Assembly: GCA_023424585.1 (NCBI GenBank)
Contig: JAFADT010000867.1
Location: 1-9,262, forward strand
DNA length: 9,262 bases
Source: Pseudomonadota bacterium
Lineage (GTDB): Bacteria > Myxococcota > Myxococcia > Myxococcales > Myxococcaceae
Direction of reading: 5' to 3'
Numbering within the stretch: position 1 is the first letter of the stretch; the number at the start of each line of letters is the position of its first letter. The position numbers and the translations under genes were made by a program. Shown piece by piece: positions 1 to 6,522 of the stretch. The notes below the pieces were generated by a model that saw only the letters and a program-made list of their open reading frames with translations, was not told the origin of the DNA and did not search any database.

Positions 1-307
1 CGCTGTGCATCACGCCCGTGCCGGCCGTCATGCGCTGCACCTCGCCAGCGCGCAGGATCCCCTGGCCTCCCGTGCTGTCCCGGTGCGCGATGGCGCCGCT
101 CAGCGGGTAGGTGATGATCTCCATGTCCCGGTGCGGGTGTGTGTCGAAGCCCTCGCCAGACTGCACGCGGTCCTCGTTGATGACGCGTAGGGCGCGGAAG
201 CCCATGTGCTCGGGGTCGAAGTAGCTGGCGAAGGAGAAGGTGTGATGCGAGTCCAGCCAGCCGTGGTTGGCATGTCCGCGGGCTTCAGAAGGTCGAACGT
301 TGAGCAT
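1..307 (-). CDS. Pirin family protein, N-terminal part (cut by window edge)
   Basis: The reverse strand encodes 102 residues beginning [20 protein letters not shown] and running off the left edge, so the C-terminal half is missing. Seen: the bicupin N-terminal signature, with [20 protein letters not shown] (residues 16-35), then [16 protein letters not shown] (56-71) and the start of a GTGVMHS motif (97-102). Known for pirins (human pirin, E. coli YhhW): His57, His59 and His101 would be metal ligands, with the fourth (Glu) just beyond the edge. Bacterial pirins bind a metal, and some oxidise quercetin; the substrate here cannot be told. The ATG at 307 follows AAAGGAAA at good spacing. It lies downstream of lysR on the same strand, with 108 bases between that contain a LysR-type palindrome, so regulation by that protein is likely. 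Family certain, role inferred. Confidence 0.93.
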   Translation of the reverse strand, partial: MLNVRPSEARGHANHGWLDSHHTFSFASYFDPEHMGFRALRVINEDRVQSGEGFDTHPHRDMEIITYPLSGAIAHRDSTGGQGILRAGEVQRMTAGTGVMHS

Positions 308-380
308 GGTGTGTGTTTCCTTTCGCGGCACAACATGCGCCCCGGAACACCCCCTGGCCAGACGTGAACCTCGGGACACA

Positions 381-400
381 TCGTTCCATCCACGGAACGA
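381..400. promoter_or_regulatory. Candidate LysR-type operator in front of pirin
   Basis: Perfect 7-bp arms TCGTTCC and GGAACGA separated by six bases. It has the T-N11-A core (T384, A396) typical of LysR-type boxes. It sits 74 bp upstream of the pirin start, close to the usual activator position, and 15 bases past the lysR stop. The core GTTCC-N6-GGAAC is the same as in the palindrome between lysR and yceI. Binding is inferred. Confidence 0.6.
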
Positions 401-415
401 AACGCGGCCACTGTC

Positions 416-1321
416 TCAGCGCTTCGCCCGCTTGAGTGCTCCCTGCTGCTGGGGCCAGTGCTCGCGCAGCACCTCCACGAAGGCCATCACCTTGGGCACG
501 TGGTGGCGCGTGGGCGGGTAGACGGCGTGCACCGGCGCGCCCGCGGAGCTCCAGTCCGGCAGCACGCGCTGGAGCCGCCCGGACGCCAGGTCCTCGCCGC
601 ACTGGAGGCCCGGCAGCAGCGCTACCCCGGCGCCTTGCAGCGTCACCGCGTGCAGCATGTCCGGCTCGTTCACCACCAGCCGGCCAGAGACCTTCACGTC
701 GACCGAGCGCCCGCTCGCGTGCAGCGTCCAGACGTTCCCCCGCAGCGAGGTGCCGAAGAAGAGGCAGTCGTGCCTCACCAGGTCCGCCGGCGACCTCGGC
801 GCGCCCCTCGCCTGGAGGTACTCCGGCGCGGCCACGACCACGCGCTCGATGTCTCCCAGCCGCCGCGCCATCAGCGACGAGTCCGGCAGCCGTCCGGCCC
901 GCACCGCCAGGTCGAAGCCCTCCTCCATCAGGTCCACCGCGCGGTCCGTGCAGAGCAGCTCCACCTGCACGTCCGGGTACTGCTCCATGAAGCGGGCCAC
1001 CAGCGGCGCGAGGAAGCTGACCGACAGCGGCGTCGTCACGCGCAGGAGCCCGTGCGGGCCCGCCTGGAGCCGCGTCACCGCCAGCTCCGCGGCCTCCGCC
1101 TCCGCGACGATGCGCTCGCAGTGCGCGTAGTACGCGCGGCCCACCTCCGTCAGGTGCAGCGTGCGCGTGGTGCGCTGGAGCAGCTGCGCGCCCACGCGCT
1201 CCTCCAGCTCCGACACCTTCCGGCTGACGGTGGACTTGGGCATGCGCAGCGCCTTCGCCGCCGCCGTGAAGCTGCCCGCCTGGACCACCCGGGCGAAGAC
1301 GAGGAGTTCGTTGAGGTCCAT
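416..1321 (-). CDS. LysR-family transcriptional regulator (CrgA/DhcR-like group)
   Basis: 301 residues, the normal LysR length. The N-terminal winged helix-turn-helix (about residues 1-60) reads MDLNELLVFARVVQAGSFTA, then AAKALRMPKSTVSRKVSELE, then RTTRTLHLTEVG. A type-2 periplasmic-binding-like effector domain follows (about 90-290) with the motifs EEGFDLAVRAGRLPDSSLMA (133-152) and GAGVALLPGLQ (230-240). A GTG seven codons upstream (1342) is in frame, but ATG 1321 has GAGGGA eight bases upstream and matches the usual family start. The gene is divergent from yceI and followed by pirin on its own strand. A palindrome 27-48 bp upstream of the ATG suggests autoregulation and control of yceI. 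Family members often act in stress or aromatic-compound responses; the effector here is unknown. Confidence 0.96.
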   Translation of the reverse strand: MDLNELLVFARVVQAGSFTAAAKALRMPKSTVSRKVSELEERVGAQLLQRTTRTLHLTEVGRAYYAHCERIVAEAEAAELAVTRLQAGPHGLLRVTTPLSVSFLAPLVARFMEQYPDVQVELLCTDRAVDLMEEGFDLAVRAGRLPDSSLMARRLGDIERVVVAAPEYLQARGAPRSPADLVRHDCLFFGTSLRGNVWTLHASGRSVDVKVSGRLVVNEPDMLHAVTLQGAGVALLPGLQCGEDLASGRLQRVLPDWSSAGAPVHAVYPPTRHHVPKVMAFVEVLREHWPQQQGALKRAKR

Positions 1322-1347
1322 GGCCCGTTCCCTCGGGTGCACGGGTG

Positions 1348-1369
1348 ACTGTTCCAGTGGTGGAACAGT
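1348..1369. promoter_or_regulatory. Candidate LysR operator in the lysR/yceI divergent region
   Basis: Perfect 9-bp inverted repeat ACTGTTCCA / TGGAACAGT with spacer GTGG, and a T-N11-A core (T1352, A1364). It lies 26 bases upstream of the lysR start and 104 bases upstream of the yceI start. Such a site between a LysR regulator and a divergent gene is the classical arrangement. Additional GTTCC (1327-1331) and GGAAC (1395-1399) half-sites flank it. Confidence 0.65.
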
Positions 1370-1473
1370 GCATCCTGTCCGTCCCGTCTAATCCGGAACG
1401 TGGGGGGCCGCTACCTTACGCCTCGTTGAAACACACCGCCGCTGCCGCGGCGCCCACGACAAGGAAGACGACC

Positions 1474-2022
1474 ATGGCCTCGACCCTCTGGAACATCGAC
1501 ACCACGCACACGGGCGTCCACTTCACCGTCCGGCACATGGTGGTGGCGAAGGTGCGCGGCAGCTTCACGAAGTTCGGCGGCACCCTCACCCTGGATGACG
1601 CGAACCCGGCGGCGGCGTCCGTGTCCGTCTCCATCGAGGCGGCGAGCATCAGCACCGGCGTCGAGCCGCGCGACAACCACCTGCGCTCGCCGGACTTCTT
1701 CGACGTGGAGAAGTTCCCCGCCATCACCTTCCAGAGCACGAAGGTGGAGCCCTCCGGCAATCACCTGAAGGTGACGGGCCAGCTCACCATCCGCGGCATC
1801 AGCCGCGAGGTCGTCCTGGAGGCCGAGCAGCTGGGCATCGCCAAGGACCCGTGGGGCAACACCAAGGCCGCGTTCGAGGCGAAGACGTCCATCAACCGCA
1901 GCGACTTCGGCCTGACCTGGAACCAGGCCCTGGAGGCGGGTGGGGTGCTGGTGGGCGAGAAGATCGAGATCGCCCTCGAGGTCCAGGCCGCCCAGGCGCA
2001 GTCGGGCGAGAAGGCGGCCTGA
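1474..2022 (+). CDS. YceI family protein, cytoplasmic form
   Basis: 182 residues, the standard single-domain YceI length. Seen: WNIDTTHTGVHFTVRHMVVA (6-25), then KVRGSFTKFGGTL, RDNHLRSPDFFDVEKFPAIT (66-85), GQLTIRGISREV (102-113) and NRSDFGLTWN (141-150), the conserved blocks of the family. There is no signal peptide, unlike periplasmic E. coli YceI, so it should be cytoplasmic. Known: YceI proteins form a lipocalin-like barrel that binds isoprenoid or lipid chains (seen in the Thermus homologue); many are induced by stress. ATG 1474 was chosen over the in-frame ATG at 1345 because AAGGAAG lies eight bases upstream and the family start fits; the longer ORF would run through the operator. It is divergent from lysR and probably controlled by it. 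Confidence 0.96.
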   Translation: MASTLWNIDTTHTGVHFTVRHMVVAKVRGSFTKFGGTLTLDDANPAAASVSVSIEAASISTGVEPRDNHLRSPDFFDVEKFPAITFQSTKVEPSGNHLKVTGQLTIRGISREVVLEAEQLGIAKDPWGNTKAAFEAKTSINRSDFGLTWNQALEAGGVLVGEKIEIALEVQAAQAQSGEKAA

Positions 2023-2034
2023 ACCCCGGCGGGG

Positions 2035-2663
2035 CTACTCGACGTCGTAGGACGTCAGGACGAAGTGCACGTCCGACTCCGCGCCCGAACCGACCGTCGC
2101 GGTCGCCGGGCGCGCGAGGTCCGTGGTGAACGACACGCCCTCCGGCCCCACCAGGTCCACCTGGTAGGTGCCGGGCAGCAGGTAGTTGAAGTCCGCCACG
2201 TAGCGGGTGTCCGTGCTGGCGCCGAAGGTCACCGTCTCGCGGCTGCCGTCGGCGTTGACGAGGACCGCGGAGATGTCGCCCCCGAGCCGCCGTCTGTCGT
2301 GCCCGCGTCCGGCTCGCTGGTGCCACCATCCGTGGGCGCTTCACCGCTGTCGTCGCAGGCTCCCAGCGTGTCGCAGTGGCGCATGTGCGCGGCCACTGCG
2401 GCCAGGCCCACCGTGAGGGGGTGCGCGTTGGCGGGATTTCCGGGCGGGATGTGTCAGGGCGTGATGCGCCCGCCGCCTCCCTCGGGGCCACCGTCCGTCC
2501 TTCTTGCCGAGGGAGTCGTCCGCCGGGACGGGCTCCACGTTCAGCATCGTCTGCTTGCCTTCGTCCACGCAGTCCTGGACGGCCGTGGAGGTGAGGCCGG
2601 GCAGCATGGGGGGGGCAGGGCCGGCACCGACTCCGGGAGCGGGTCCGCCAGCTCCTCCTCCAC
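2035..2663 (-). pseudogene. Broken gene for a secreted-type protein (frameshifts plus in-frame stop)
   Basis: No single frame covers this stretch, but coherent coding jumps between frames. From a GTG at 2663 I read VEEELADPLPESVPALPP, then MLPGLTSTAVQDCVDEGKQT (from 2607, after an 8-G run that would need nine), then LGKKD. A shift near 2491-2500 gives DGGPEGGGGRITP, an in-frame TGA (2454-2456), then HIPPGNPANAHPLTVGLAAV. A second piece holds AHMRHCDTLGACDDSG. A last shift at the C5 run 2279-2283 (one more C restores the frame) leads to GDISAVLVNADGSRETV and a C-terminal beta-sandwich-like segment ending FVLTSYDVE. The pattern CHxPPGNPxN...AHxxHGDTLGxC is known to me from secreted bacterial proteins; here the first Cys position is the TGA. 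Convergent with yceI, 12 bases apart. The part upstream of 2607 is the least certain. Sequencing error is an alternative to decay. Confidence 0.6.
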
Positions 2664-2715
2664 CCGCTTTCGCGGCTAGAGTGGGGCCTTCACCAGCCCG
2701 TGAAAGGGGTGGCGT

Positions 2716-2976
2716 ATGTGGCGCGGAGGGTGCTTGGCGCTGGCCGTGGCGGGAGGGCTCCTGGCGGCGTGTGGCCCCGCGGCTGCTCCGCCTCCGGACA
2801 GCCCTCCGGTGGAGGACCCGGGGAGGGCGGCGCCGGAGCCCACCGGCGAGGAGCCCGGCACGGCGGGAACCGAGCTCACGCCGTGCCTGAACCAGTGCTA
2901 CGCGACCTGCGTGGGCAACACCCCCGAGGTCGTCGCGTGTCGGCAGGACTGCCGACACGCGTGCGCCGGCGGCTGA
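2716..2976 (+). CDS. Small lipoprotein with symmetric double CX3CX3C motif
   Basis: 86 residues. A short lipoprotein signal (MWRGGCLALAVAGGLLAACG) ends in the lipobox L-A-A-C with lipidated Cys19. A Pro/Glu/Gly-rich linker (20-56) follows, then a C-terminal domain with six Cys in exact symmetry: C57-x3-C61-x3-C65, nine residues, C75-x3-C79-x3-C83. This predicts two short helices cross-linked by disulfides, as in alpha-hairpinin or CHCH-type folds; no function can be assigned. The residue after Cys19 is Gly, not Asp, so outer-membrane sorting is plausible but unproven. ATG 2716 has AAAGGGG seven bases upstream. It converges with osmC, 18 bases apart. The last 40 bases hold a long palindrome. 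Small Cys-rich lipoproteins are common in myxobacteria. Confidence 0.82.
   Translation: MWRGGCLALAVAGGLLAACGPAAAPPPDSPPVEDPGRAAPEPTGEEPGTAGTELTPCLNQCYATCVGNTPEVVACRQDCRHACAGG
2934..2961. repeat. 28-bp near-perfect palindrome inside the lipoprotein 3' end
   Basis: Arms of 13 bp, CGCGTGTCGGCAG and CTGCCGACACGCG, are separated by GA. As RNA it forms a 12-bp stem with a GGAC tetraloop. It encodes the second CX3CX3C helix (ACRQDCRHACA) and ends 12 bases before the stop codon. It could act as a terminator (no T-run follows), an mRNA 3'-end stabiliser, or a protein-binding or recombination site. No second copy is present in the window. Confidence 0.85.
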
Positions 2977-2994
2977 GGCCGGCGGGAAGGCCCG

Positions 2995-3420
2995 TCAGGT
3001 CGCCAGCTTCGCCTTCAGCGTGATGTTCACCCCGGCGAGCGCCTTGGAGACGGGGCAGCCCTTCTTGGTCTCCTCGGCGATCTTCTGGAACTGGGCGTCG
3101 TTGGCGCCGGGGACGGCGGCCTCGGTGGTCAGCGCGATGGTGGTGATGGCGAAGCCGTCCCCCTCCTTGTCCAGGTGCACGTCCGCGCTCGTCTGGATGC
3201 GCGTCGGCTTCAGGCCCGCCTTCTCCAGCCCCACCGACAGGGCCATGGAGAAGCAGCCGGAGAGCGCCGCGCCGATGAGCTCCTCCGGGTTGCTGCCCTG
3301 CTGACCCTCGAAGCGCGTGCCGACCGAGAACGGGACGTCCGAGCCGTGGCCGGGCTTCATGGCGCCCTTTCCGTCCTTGAACCCGCCGCTCCACTGCGCA
3401 CTGCCCTTGCTGATACCCAT
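2995..3420 (-). CDS. osmC: OsmC-family peroxiredoxin
   Basis: 141 residues, against 143 for E. coli OsmC. Seen: SAQWSGGFKDGKGAM (7-21), SVGTRFEGQQGSNPEELIGA (32-51), the first catalytic Cys in AALSGCFSMALS (Cys56), and the second in TKKGCPVSKAL (Cys122). Arg36 and Glu46/47 match the family's active-site Arg and Glu. Known: OsmC reduces organic hydroperoxides through a disulfide between the two Cys, in the cytoplasm. The OsmC-type length and the LKAKL ending favour OsmC over Ohr. ATG 3420 is preceded by GGGGAGG seven bases upstream; the much longer in-frame extension to 3672 is non-homologous and rejected. It is monocistronic, convergent with the upstream lipoprotein. A 10-bp direct repeat 112-162 bp upstream may be regulatory. 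Confidence 0.95.
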   Translation of the reverse strand: MGISKGSAQWSGGFKDGKGAMKPGHGSDVPFSVGTRFEGQQGSNPEELIGAALSGCFSMALSVGLEKAGLKPTRIQTSADVHLDKEGDGFAITTIALTTEAAVPGANDAQFQKIAEETKKGCPVSKALAGVNITLKAKLAT

Positions 3421-3908
3421 GGCGTTCGCCTCCCCATGCGTGGCGCGGCGCCCTGCCGCGTCCGGCGCGTCTTCGCGCGCAGGAAGGTAGGGCGCTCGCT
3501 GGTGCGGGGCGGTCCTGCTGGCGGATGCGCGCCGGGTTCTGCAAGGGAATGGACGCTCCCGTGCGCGAAGGCCCGGGTTCTGGACGGTGGGCGACAGCGG
3601 CGCGGCCGGAAACCGTCTGAGGACCCGCGCGCGGAGCCGCTGGAGGGCCCCGTCGTCGATGTCGGTGGCCAACCACCTGACCCGTGGGTCCTACCGCCTC
3701 CGCGAGGCTCGGCGTGAAGGAGCCCAGCCCGGCTCCACCGCGTCAGGAAATGGAACACCGCCAGCGGACGAAAGAGAGCCATTGCGAGCACTGGGGCGGA
3801 AAAGGAACAGCGGGGTCAAAGTCAAACATCCCGGTTGCGCCGGATATCGCTTTCTGCCGGACTGGGGGACGCGAGGCATTCCAGCCTCCGCCGCCTGGAG
3901 CACCCTGC
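3421..3908. other. Gene-poor intergenic region upstream of osmC
   Basis: 488 bases without a convincing gene. It should hold the promoters of osmC (leftward) and of the small lipoprotein (rightward). Seen: a 10-bp direct repeat CCGGGTTCTG at 3532-3541 and 3573-3582, 41 bp apart; and a less GC-rich patch at about 3740-3860 with a tandem GTCAAA (3815-3826). I cannot place a clear -35/-10 or sigma-54 promoter. Confidence 0.6.
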
Positions 3909-4244
3909 ATGCGAAACATGATCCGCGCCTGGGTCGTGACGACCTTCTCCGTGGGCCTCCTGACCGCCTGTGGCCCCGCGTCGGAGCCGGACGCGACGCC
4001 GCAGGCCGGTGAGGCCGCGCAGGTGGAGCAGGGCATCGGCAAGACGCCCAACTGTGCCATTGGCGAGTACCTGGCGGAGCAGGTCAGCTGGTCCTCGACC
4101 TGCGGCGCGTGTCGCGAGGTGGGCGGCGACGGAAGCTGGCACAACGGCGACTACGGCCGGAGTGGCACGCTCTACCAGACGTGCTGCGGCGACAACGGCT
4201 GCGGCAGCTGGCAGGTCATCCGGCCGGTCTGCATGGGCTGCTAG
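3909..4244 (+). CDS. Small Cys-rich lipoprotein, unknown function
   Basis: 111 residues. The signal sequence MRNMIRAWVVTTFSVGLLTA ends in the lipobox L-T-A-C (Cys21). A variable linker rich in Ala, Glu and Pro (22-44) is followed by a compact domain with eight Cys (49, 65, 68, 92, 93, 98, 108, 111), including CGAC, a vicinal CC, CGDNGCGSW and a terminal CMGC. The domain also carries aromatic and Gly residues (GGDGSWHNGDYGRSGTLYQT), as in small disulfide-rich extracellular domains. No family recognised. ATG 3909 has GGAG eight bases upstream; the ATG three codons later lacks such a site. It is a lone plus-strand gene convergent with the SRPBCC gene. The first residues after the lipid Cys (CGPA) match those of the other small lipoprotein in this window, but the Cys domains differ. 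Confidence 0.85.
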   Translation: MRNMIRAWVVTTFSVGLLTACGPASEPDATPQAGEAAQVEQGIGKTPNCAIGEYLAEQVSWSSTCGACREVGGDGSWHNGDYGRSGTLYQTCCGDNGCGSWQVIRPVCMGC

Positions 4245-4296
4245 GCATTGCCGCTCCGGGCCTCGGCCGCGTTCGCGACGAAGCCCGTGAGGAGGT

Positions 4297-4314
4297 CCTC
4301 CGGCGGACCGGAGG
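4297..4314. terminator. Candidate bidirectional terminator hairpin
   Basis: Perfect 7-bp stem CCTCCGG-CGGA-CCGGAGG between two convergent genes, 52 bases past the lipoprotein stop and 18 bases past the SRPBCC stop on the other strand. There is no T-run, which is usual in this GC range, so the call rests on stem and position. Confidence 0.4.
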
Positions 4315-4332
4315 GCTTCAGCGCCCGCGGGG

Positions 4333-5073
4333 TCAATCCGCGTTCACGCGATCGGAAGGGTCGCGGCCCAGCGTGGGAGCCTCTCCGGTCTCCGCCAGGG
4401 TCTTGAACCGGCGCAGCGCCGTCATCACCCGCTGGGTGGGGATGGCGCGCAGCCGCTGCGCCAGCGCCTCCACCAGCGCGCCTCCTGGCGGAAGGAAGCC
4501 CACGTGCAGCGTCACCTCCGTGTCCAGGTCCGCCGGGGTGGGCCGGAAGCGGACCCAGCCGCGGAGCCTCACCGCGCTGTCCTCCGTGGACTCCCAGCGG
4601 ATGAGCTCCGCCGGGCGGTCCTCCACGACGCGGGAGTCGAATCGCAGCCTGCGCCCCAGCAACTCGTGGAGCTCCCAGTGGCGGCCGTCGCCTTCCGTGG
4701 GCGTGACGTCCGCGAAGCCCGCCATCAGGTGGCTCAGGGTGGAGGGCTCACGCCACAGGCGGTAGAGCGCCTCCGCCGGACGGCCCACCGTGAGCGAGTG
4801 CTCCACCTCGATGAAGTGCCCGCGCCGCGCTCCCTCGCCCGCCCCCTCGCGGCGCGCCGTCCGGCCTTGCAGGCCCCGGTAGAGCAGGGCGCCGCCGGCC
4901 AGCGCGACCACCGTCCCCCCGAGAGAACGGCGCTTCAGGCCCAGGGACATCAGCGCCGCCGCGACCACGGCCGTGGCGGCCTTGCTCCATTGCCCTGCGC
5001 GAACCCCCTCGAAGGATTCTTCTCCCCGGGACCGGATCTCCTGCAGGGCGGTCGTCATTCGTGAGCTCTCCAT
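4333..5073 (-). CDS. SRPBCC-family protein with N-terminal membrane hairpin
   Basis: 246 residues. After a charged N-terminus there are two short hydrophobic segments (about 33-46 and 51-65) separated by a basic turn (KRRSLGG), resembling the small DUF2892-type membrane module. From residue 86 a START/polyketide-cyclase-like domain follows: GHFIEVEHSLTVGRPAEALY, then LWREPSTLSHLMAGFADV, ELIRWES, VRFRPTP, DTEVTLHVGFLPPGG, and the closing helix TALRRFKTLAETGE. Known: such SRPBCC proteins bind hydrophobic ligands, and this membrane-plus-cyclase arrangement is common and mostly uncharacterised. ATG 5073 has GGGAGG four bases upstream; the ATG at 5058 (MTTALQ) is an alternative with GGAG nine bases upstream. 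Same strand as the monooxygenase, but 135 bases and a hairpin separate them, so probably its own transcript. Confidence 0.9.
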   Translation of the reverse strand: MESSRMTTALQEIRSRGEESFEGVRAGQWSKAATAVVAAALMSLGLKRRSLGGTVVALAGGALLYRGLQGRTARREGAGEGARRGHFIEVEHSLTVGRPAEALYRLWREPSTLSHLMAGFADVTPTEGDGRHWELHELLGRRLRFDSRVVEDRPAELIRWESTEDSAVRLRGWVRFRPTPADLDTEVTLHVGFLPPGGALVEALAQRLRAIPTQRVMTALRRFKTLAETGEAPTLGRDPSDRVNAD

Positions 5074-5170
5074 GGTTCCTCCCGGCCTGACGCACAGGAG
5101 GGTGATGCAAGGGCGTCAGGCACTCCCGCGAACCTTGGGGCCGCACCGCGCGAGGACAACCGCGCCCGGG

Positions 5171-5198
5171 GCAGGGCCGTGGGGACCGGCGGCCCTGC
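5171..5198 (-). terminator. Candidate terminator of the FAD monooxygenase gene
   Basis: Perfect 9-bp stem GCAGGGCCG / CGGCCCTGC with a 10-base loop, starting 10 bases after the monooxygenase stop. No T-run follows on the minus strand. It probably separates this gene from the SRPBCC gene downstream. Confidence 0.5.
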
Positions 5199-5208
5199 GC
5201 TCCTCTCC

Positions 5209-6450
5209 TCAGTGAAGGGGCGCGGCGACCGGCGTGTGGATGTGCTCGGGACGGAGGCCCAGGCCCACCAGGCGCGCGGGGATGCGGCGCAGCGCGGGGA
5301 TGCGCTCCACCCAGCGGAGGGCCAGCGGCAGCCGGCCGTCGCTGAAAGCGTGCTTCCGGAGCGCCGGGTCCACCACGCGGTCCTGGATGAACACCTGCGC
5401 CCGCTGGGTGAGCCGGGTGGGGAGCTCGCGGCGCCGCTGGACGCGGCGCAGGTCCCCGGTCGTGACGTGCCGGGCGAGCAGGGGCCCCGCGAGCAGGTTG
5501 GCGGCGGCCACCGCGTCCTGCACCGCCAGGTTGATGCCCACGCCGCCCACGGGCGACATCGCGTGCGCCGCGTCGCCGATGCACAGCAGGCCGGGCCGGT
5601 ACCAGGTGCGCAGCCGATCCACCCGCACGGTCAGCAGCTTCACGTCGTCCCAGCTTCGGAGCTCGCCGGCGCGGTCGGCGAGGAACGGCACGCGGCTCAC
5701 GAACTGCTCGCGGAACGACTCCAGGCCACGCGCCTGAAGGGCCGCGGTGCCGCCCTTGGGGATGACCCGGCCGCACTGCCACCGGTCGCCCTGGTTGATG
5801 AGGAGGAAGAGCTCGCCGCGCTCGAAGCGGCCCAGGGGCGGGTCCGCGTCATCCGGCCTGCGCGTCACGCTGAACCAGAGCACGTCCATGGGCGCGCCCA
5901 GGACCCGCACCTCCAGGCCGGACCGCTCCCGCAGCGTGGACTTGCGGCCGTCCGCCGCCACCACCAGCGACGCGTGCACGTCCAGCGGGCCCCCGGGCGT
6001 CCGTGCGCGGACCCCGGTCACCTCGCCGTCGCCGTCGCGCATCAGCTCCGTCACCTCCGCGCGGCGGAGCAGCTGGAAGCCGGGATACAGGGCGGCCTTG
6101 CGCGCCAGGAAGTCGAGCAGGTCCCACTGCGGCATGAACGCGAGGAAGCGCGCGTGCGTGGGGAGGTGGCGGAAGTCCCCCACGGTGATGTCGTGCCCGT
6201 CGACCTGGAAGCGCAGGTCCACGACCTTCGAGTGGGGAAGCGCGAGCAGCTCGTCCAGCCAGCCCAGCTCGTGCATCAGCTCCAGCGTGGAGGGGTGGAG
6301 CGTGTCGCCCCGGAAGTCGCGGAGGAAGTCCGCGTGCTTCTCCAGCACCTTCACCTCCACGCCGGCCCGCGCCAGGAGCAGCCCCAGCATCATCCCCGCC
6401 GGGCCGCCGCCCGCGATGCAGCACTGCGTGGTGAGCGCCGGGTGGGCCAT
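5209..6450 (-). CDS. FAD-dependent monooxygenase, PHBH/UbiH type
   Basis: 413 residues. All three class-A flavoprotein monooxygenase motifs are seen: the dinucleotide-binding GxGxxG as CCIAGGGPAGMMLGLLLARA (10-29) ending in LEKH; the DG motif VVAADGRKSTLRE (163-175); and the GD motif GLLCIGDAAHAMSPVGGVGI (287-306). FRGDTLHP (46-53) is the usual conserved stretch after the first motif. Known: the family hydroxylates aromatic or quinone-like substrates with NAD(P)H and O2; the substrate cannot be deduced here. No membrane segment. The ORF reaches 6654, but ATG 6450 has a full AGGAGG seven bases upstream and places the Rossmann motif correctly. A perfect 12-bp palindrome lies just upstream of that site. 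It is divergent from the truncated SDR. Confidence 0.95.
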   Translation of the reverse strand: MAHPALTTQCCIAGGGPAGMMLGLLLARAGVEVKVLEKHADFLRDFRGDTLHPSTLELMHELGWLDELLALPHSKVVDLRFQVDGHDITVGDFRHLPTHARFLAFMPQWDLLDFLARKAALYPGFQLLRRAEVTELMRDGDGEVTGVRARTPGGPLDVHASLVVAADGRKSTLRERSGLEVRVLGAPMDVLWFSVTRRPDDADPPLGRFERGELFLLINQGDRWQCGRVIPKGGTAALQARGLESFREQFVSRVPFLADRAGELRSWDDVKLLTVRVDRLRTWYRPGLLCIGDAAHAMSPVGGVGINLAVQDAVAAANLLAGPLLARHVTTGDLRRVQRRRELPTRLTQRAQVFIQDRVVDPALRKHAFSDGRLPLALRWVERIPALRRIPARLVGLGLRPEHIHTPVAAPLH

Positions 6451-6466
6451 GGCCGTCCCTCCTCGA

Positions 6467-6478
6467 TGGAAGCTTCCA
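6467..6478. promoter_or_regulatory. 12-bp palindrome upstream of the monooxygenase
   Basis: TGGAAGCTTCCA is a perfect palindrome 16-28 bp upstream of the start, abutting the ribosome binding site. It could be an operator, but about two such palindromes are expected by chance in 9 kb. Confidence 0.2.
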
Positions 6479-6522
6479 CCCGCCCGTCTGCGAGGCACCT
6501 GGAGGCGCGGACGATGCGGCGT

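Noticed and set aside
458..1348. Plus-strand ORF of 296 residues opposite lysR
   Set aside because: It is a shadow of the LysR gene: His/Arg-rich translation with no recognisable motifs, while the minus strand has all LysR signatures.
2024..2034. CCCCGGCGGGG as a yceI terminator
   Set aside because: Only a 4-bp stem with a 3-base loop and no T-run; too weak in this composition.
2995..3672. Long N-terminal extension of the OsmC frame to 3672
   Set aside because: The first 84 residues have no OsmC homology, begin with TTG and lack a good ribosome binding site; ATG 3420 has GGGGAGG and gives the family length.
3587..3720. Possible tRNA or small RNA in the osmC upstream region
   Set aside because: No cloverleaf or T-loop signature could be drawn; only GC-rich stems expected by chance.
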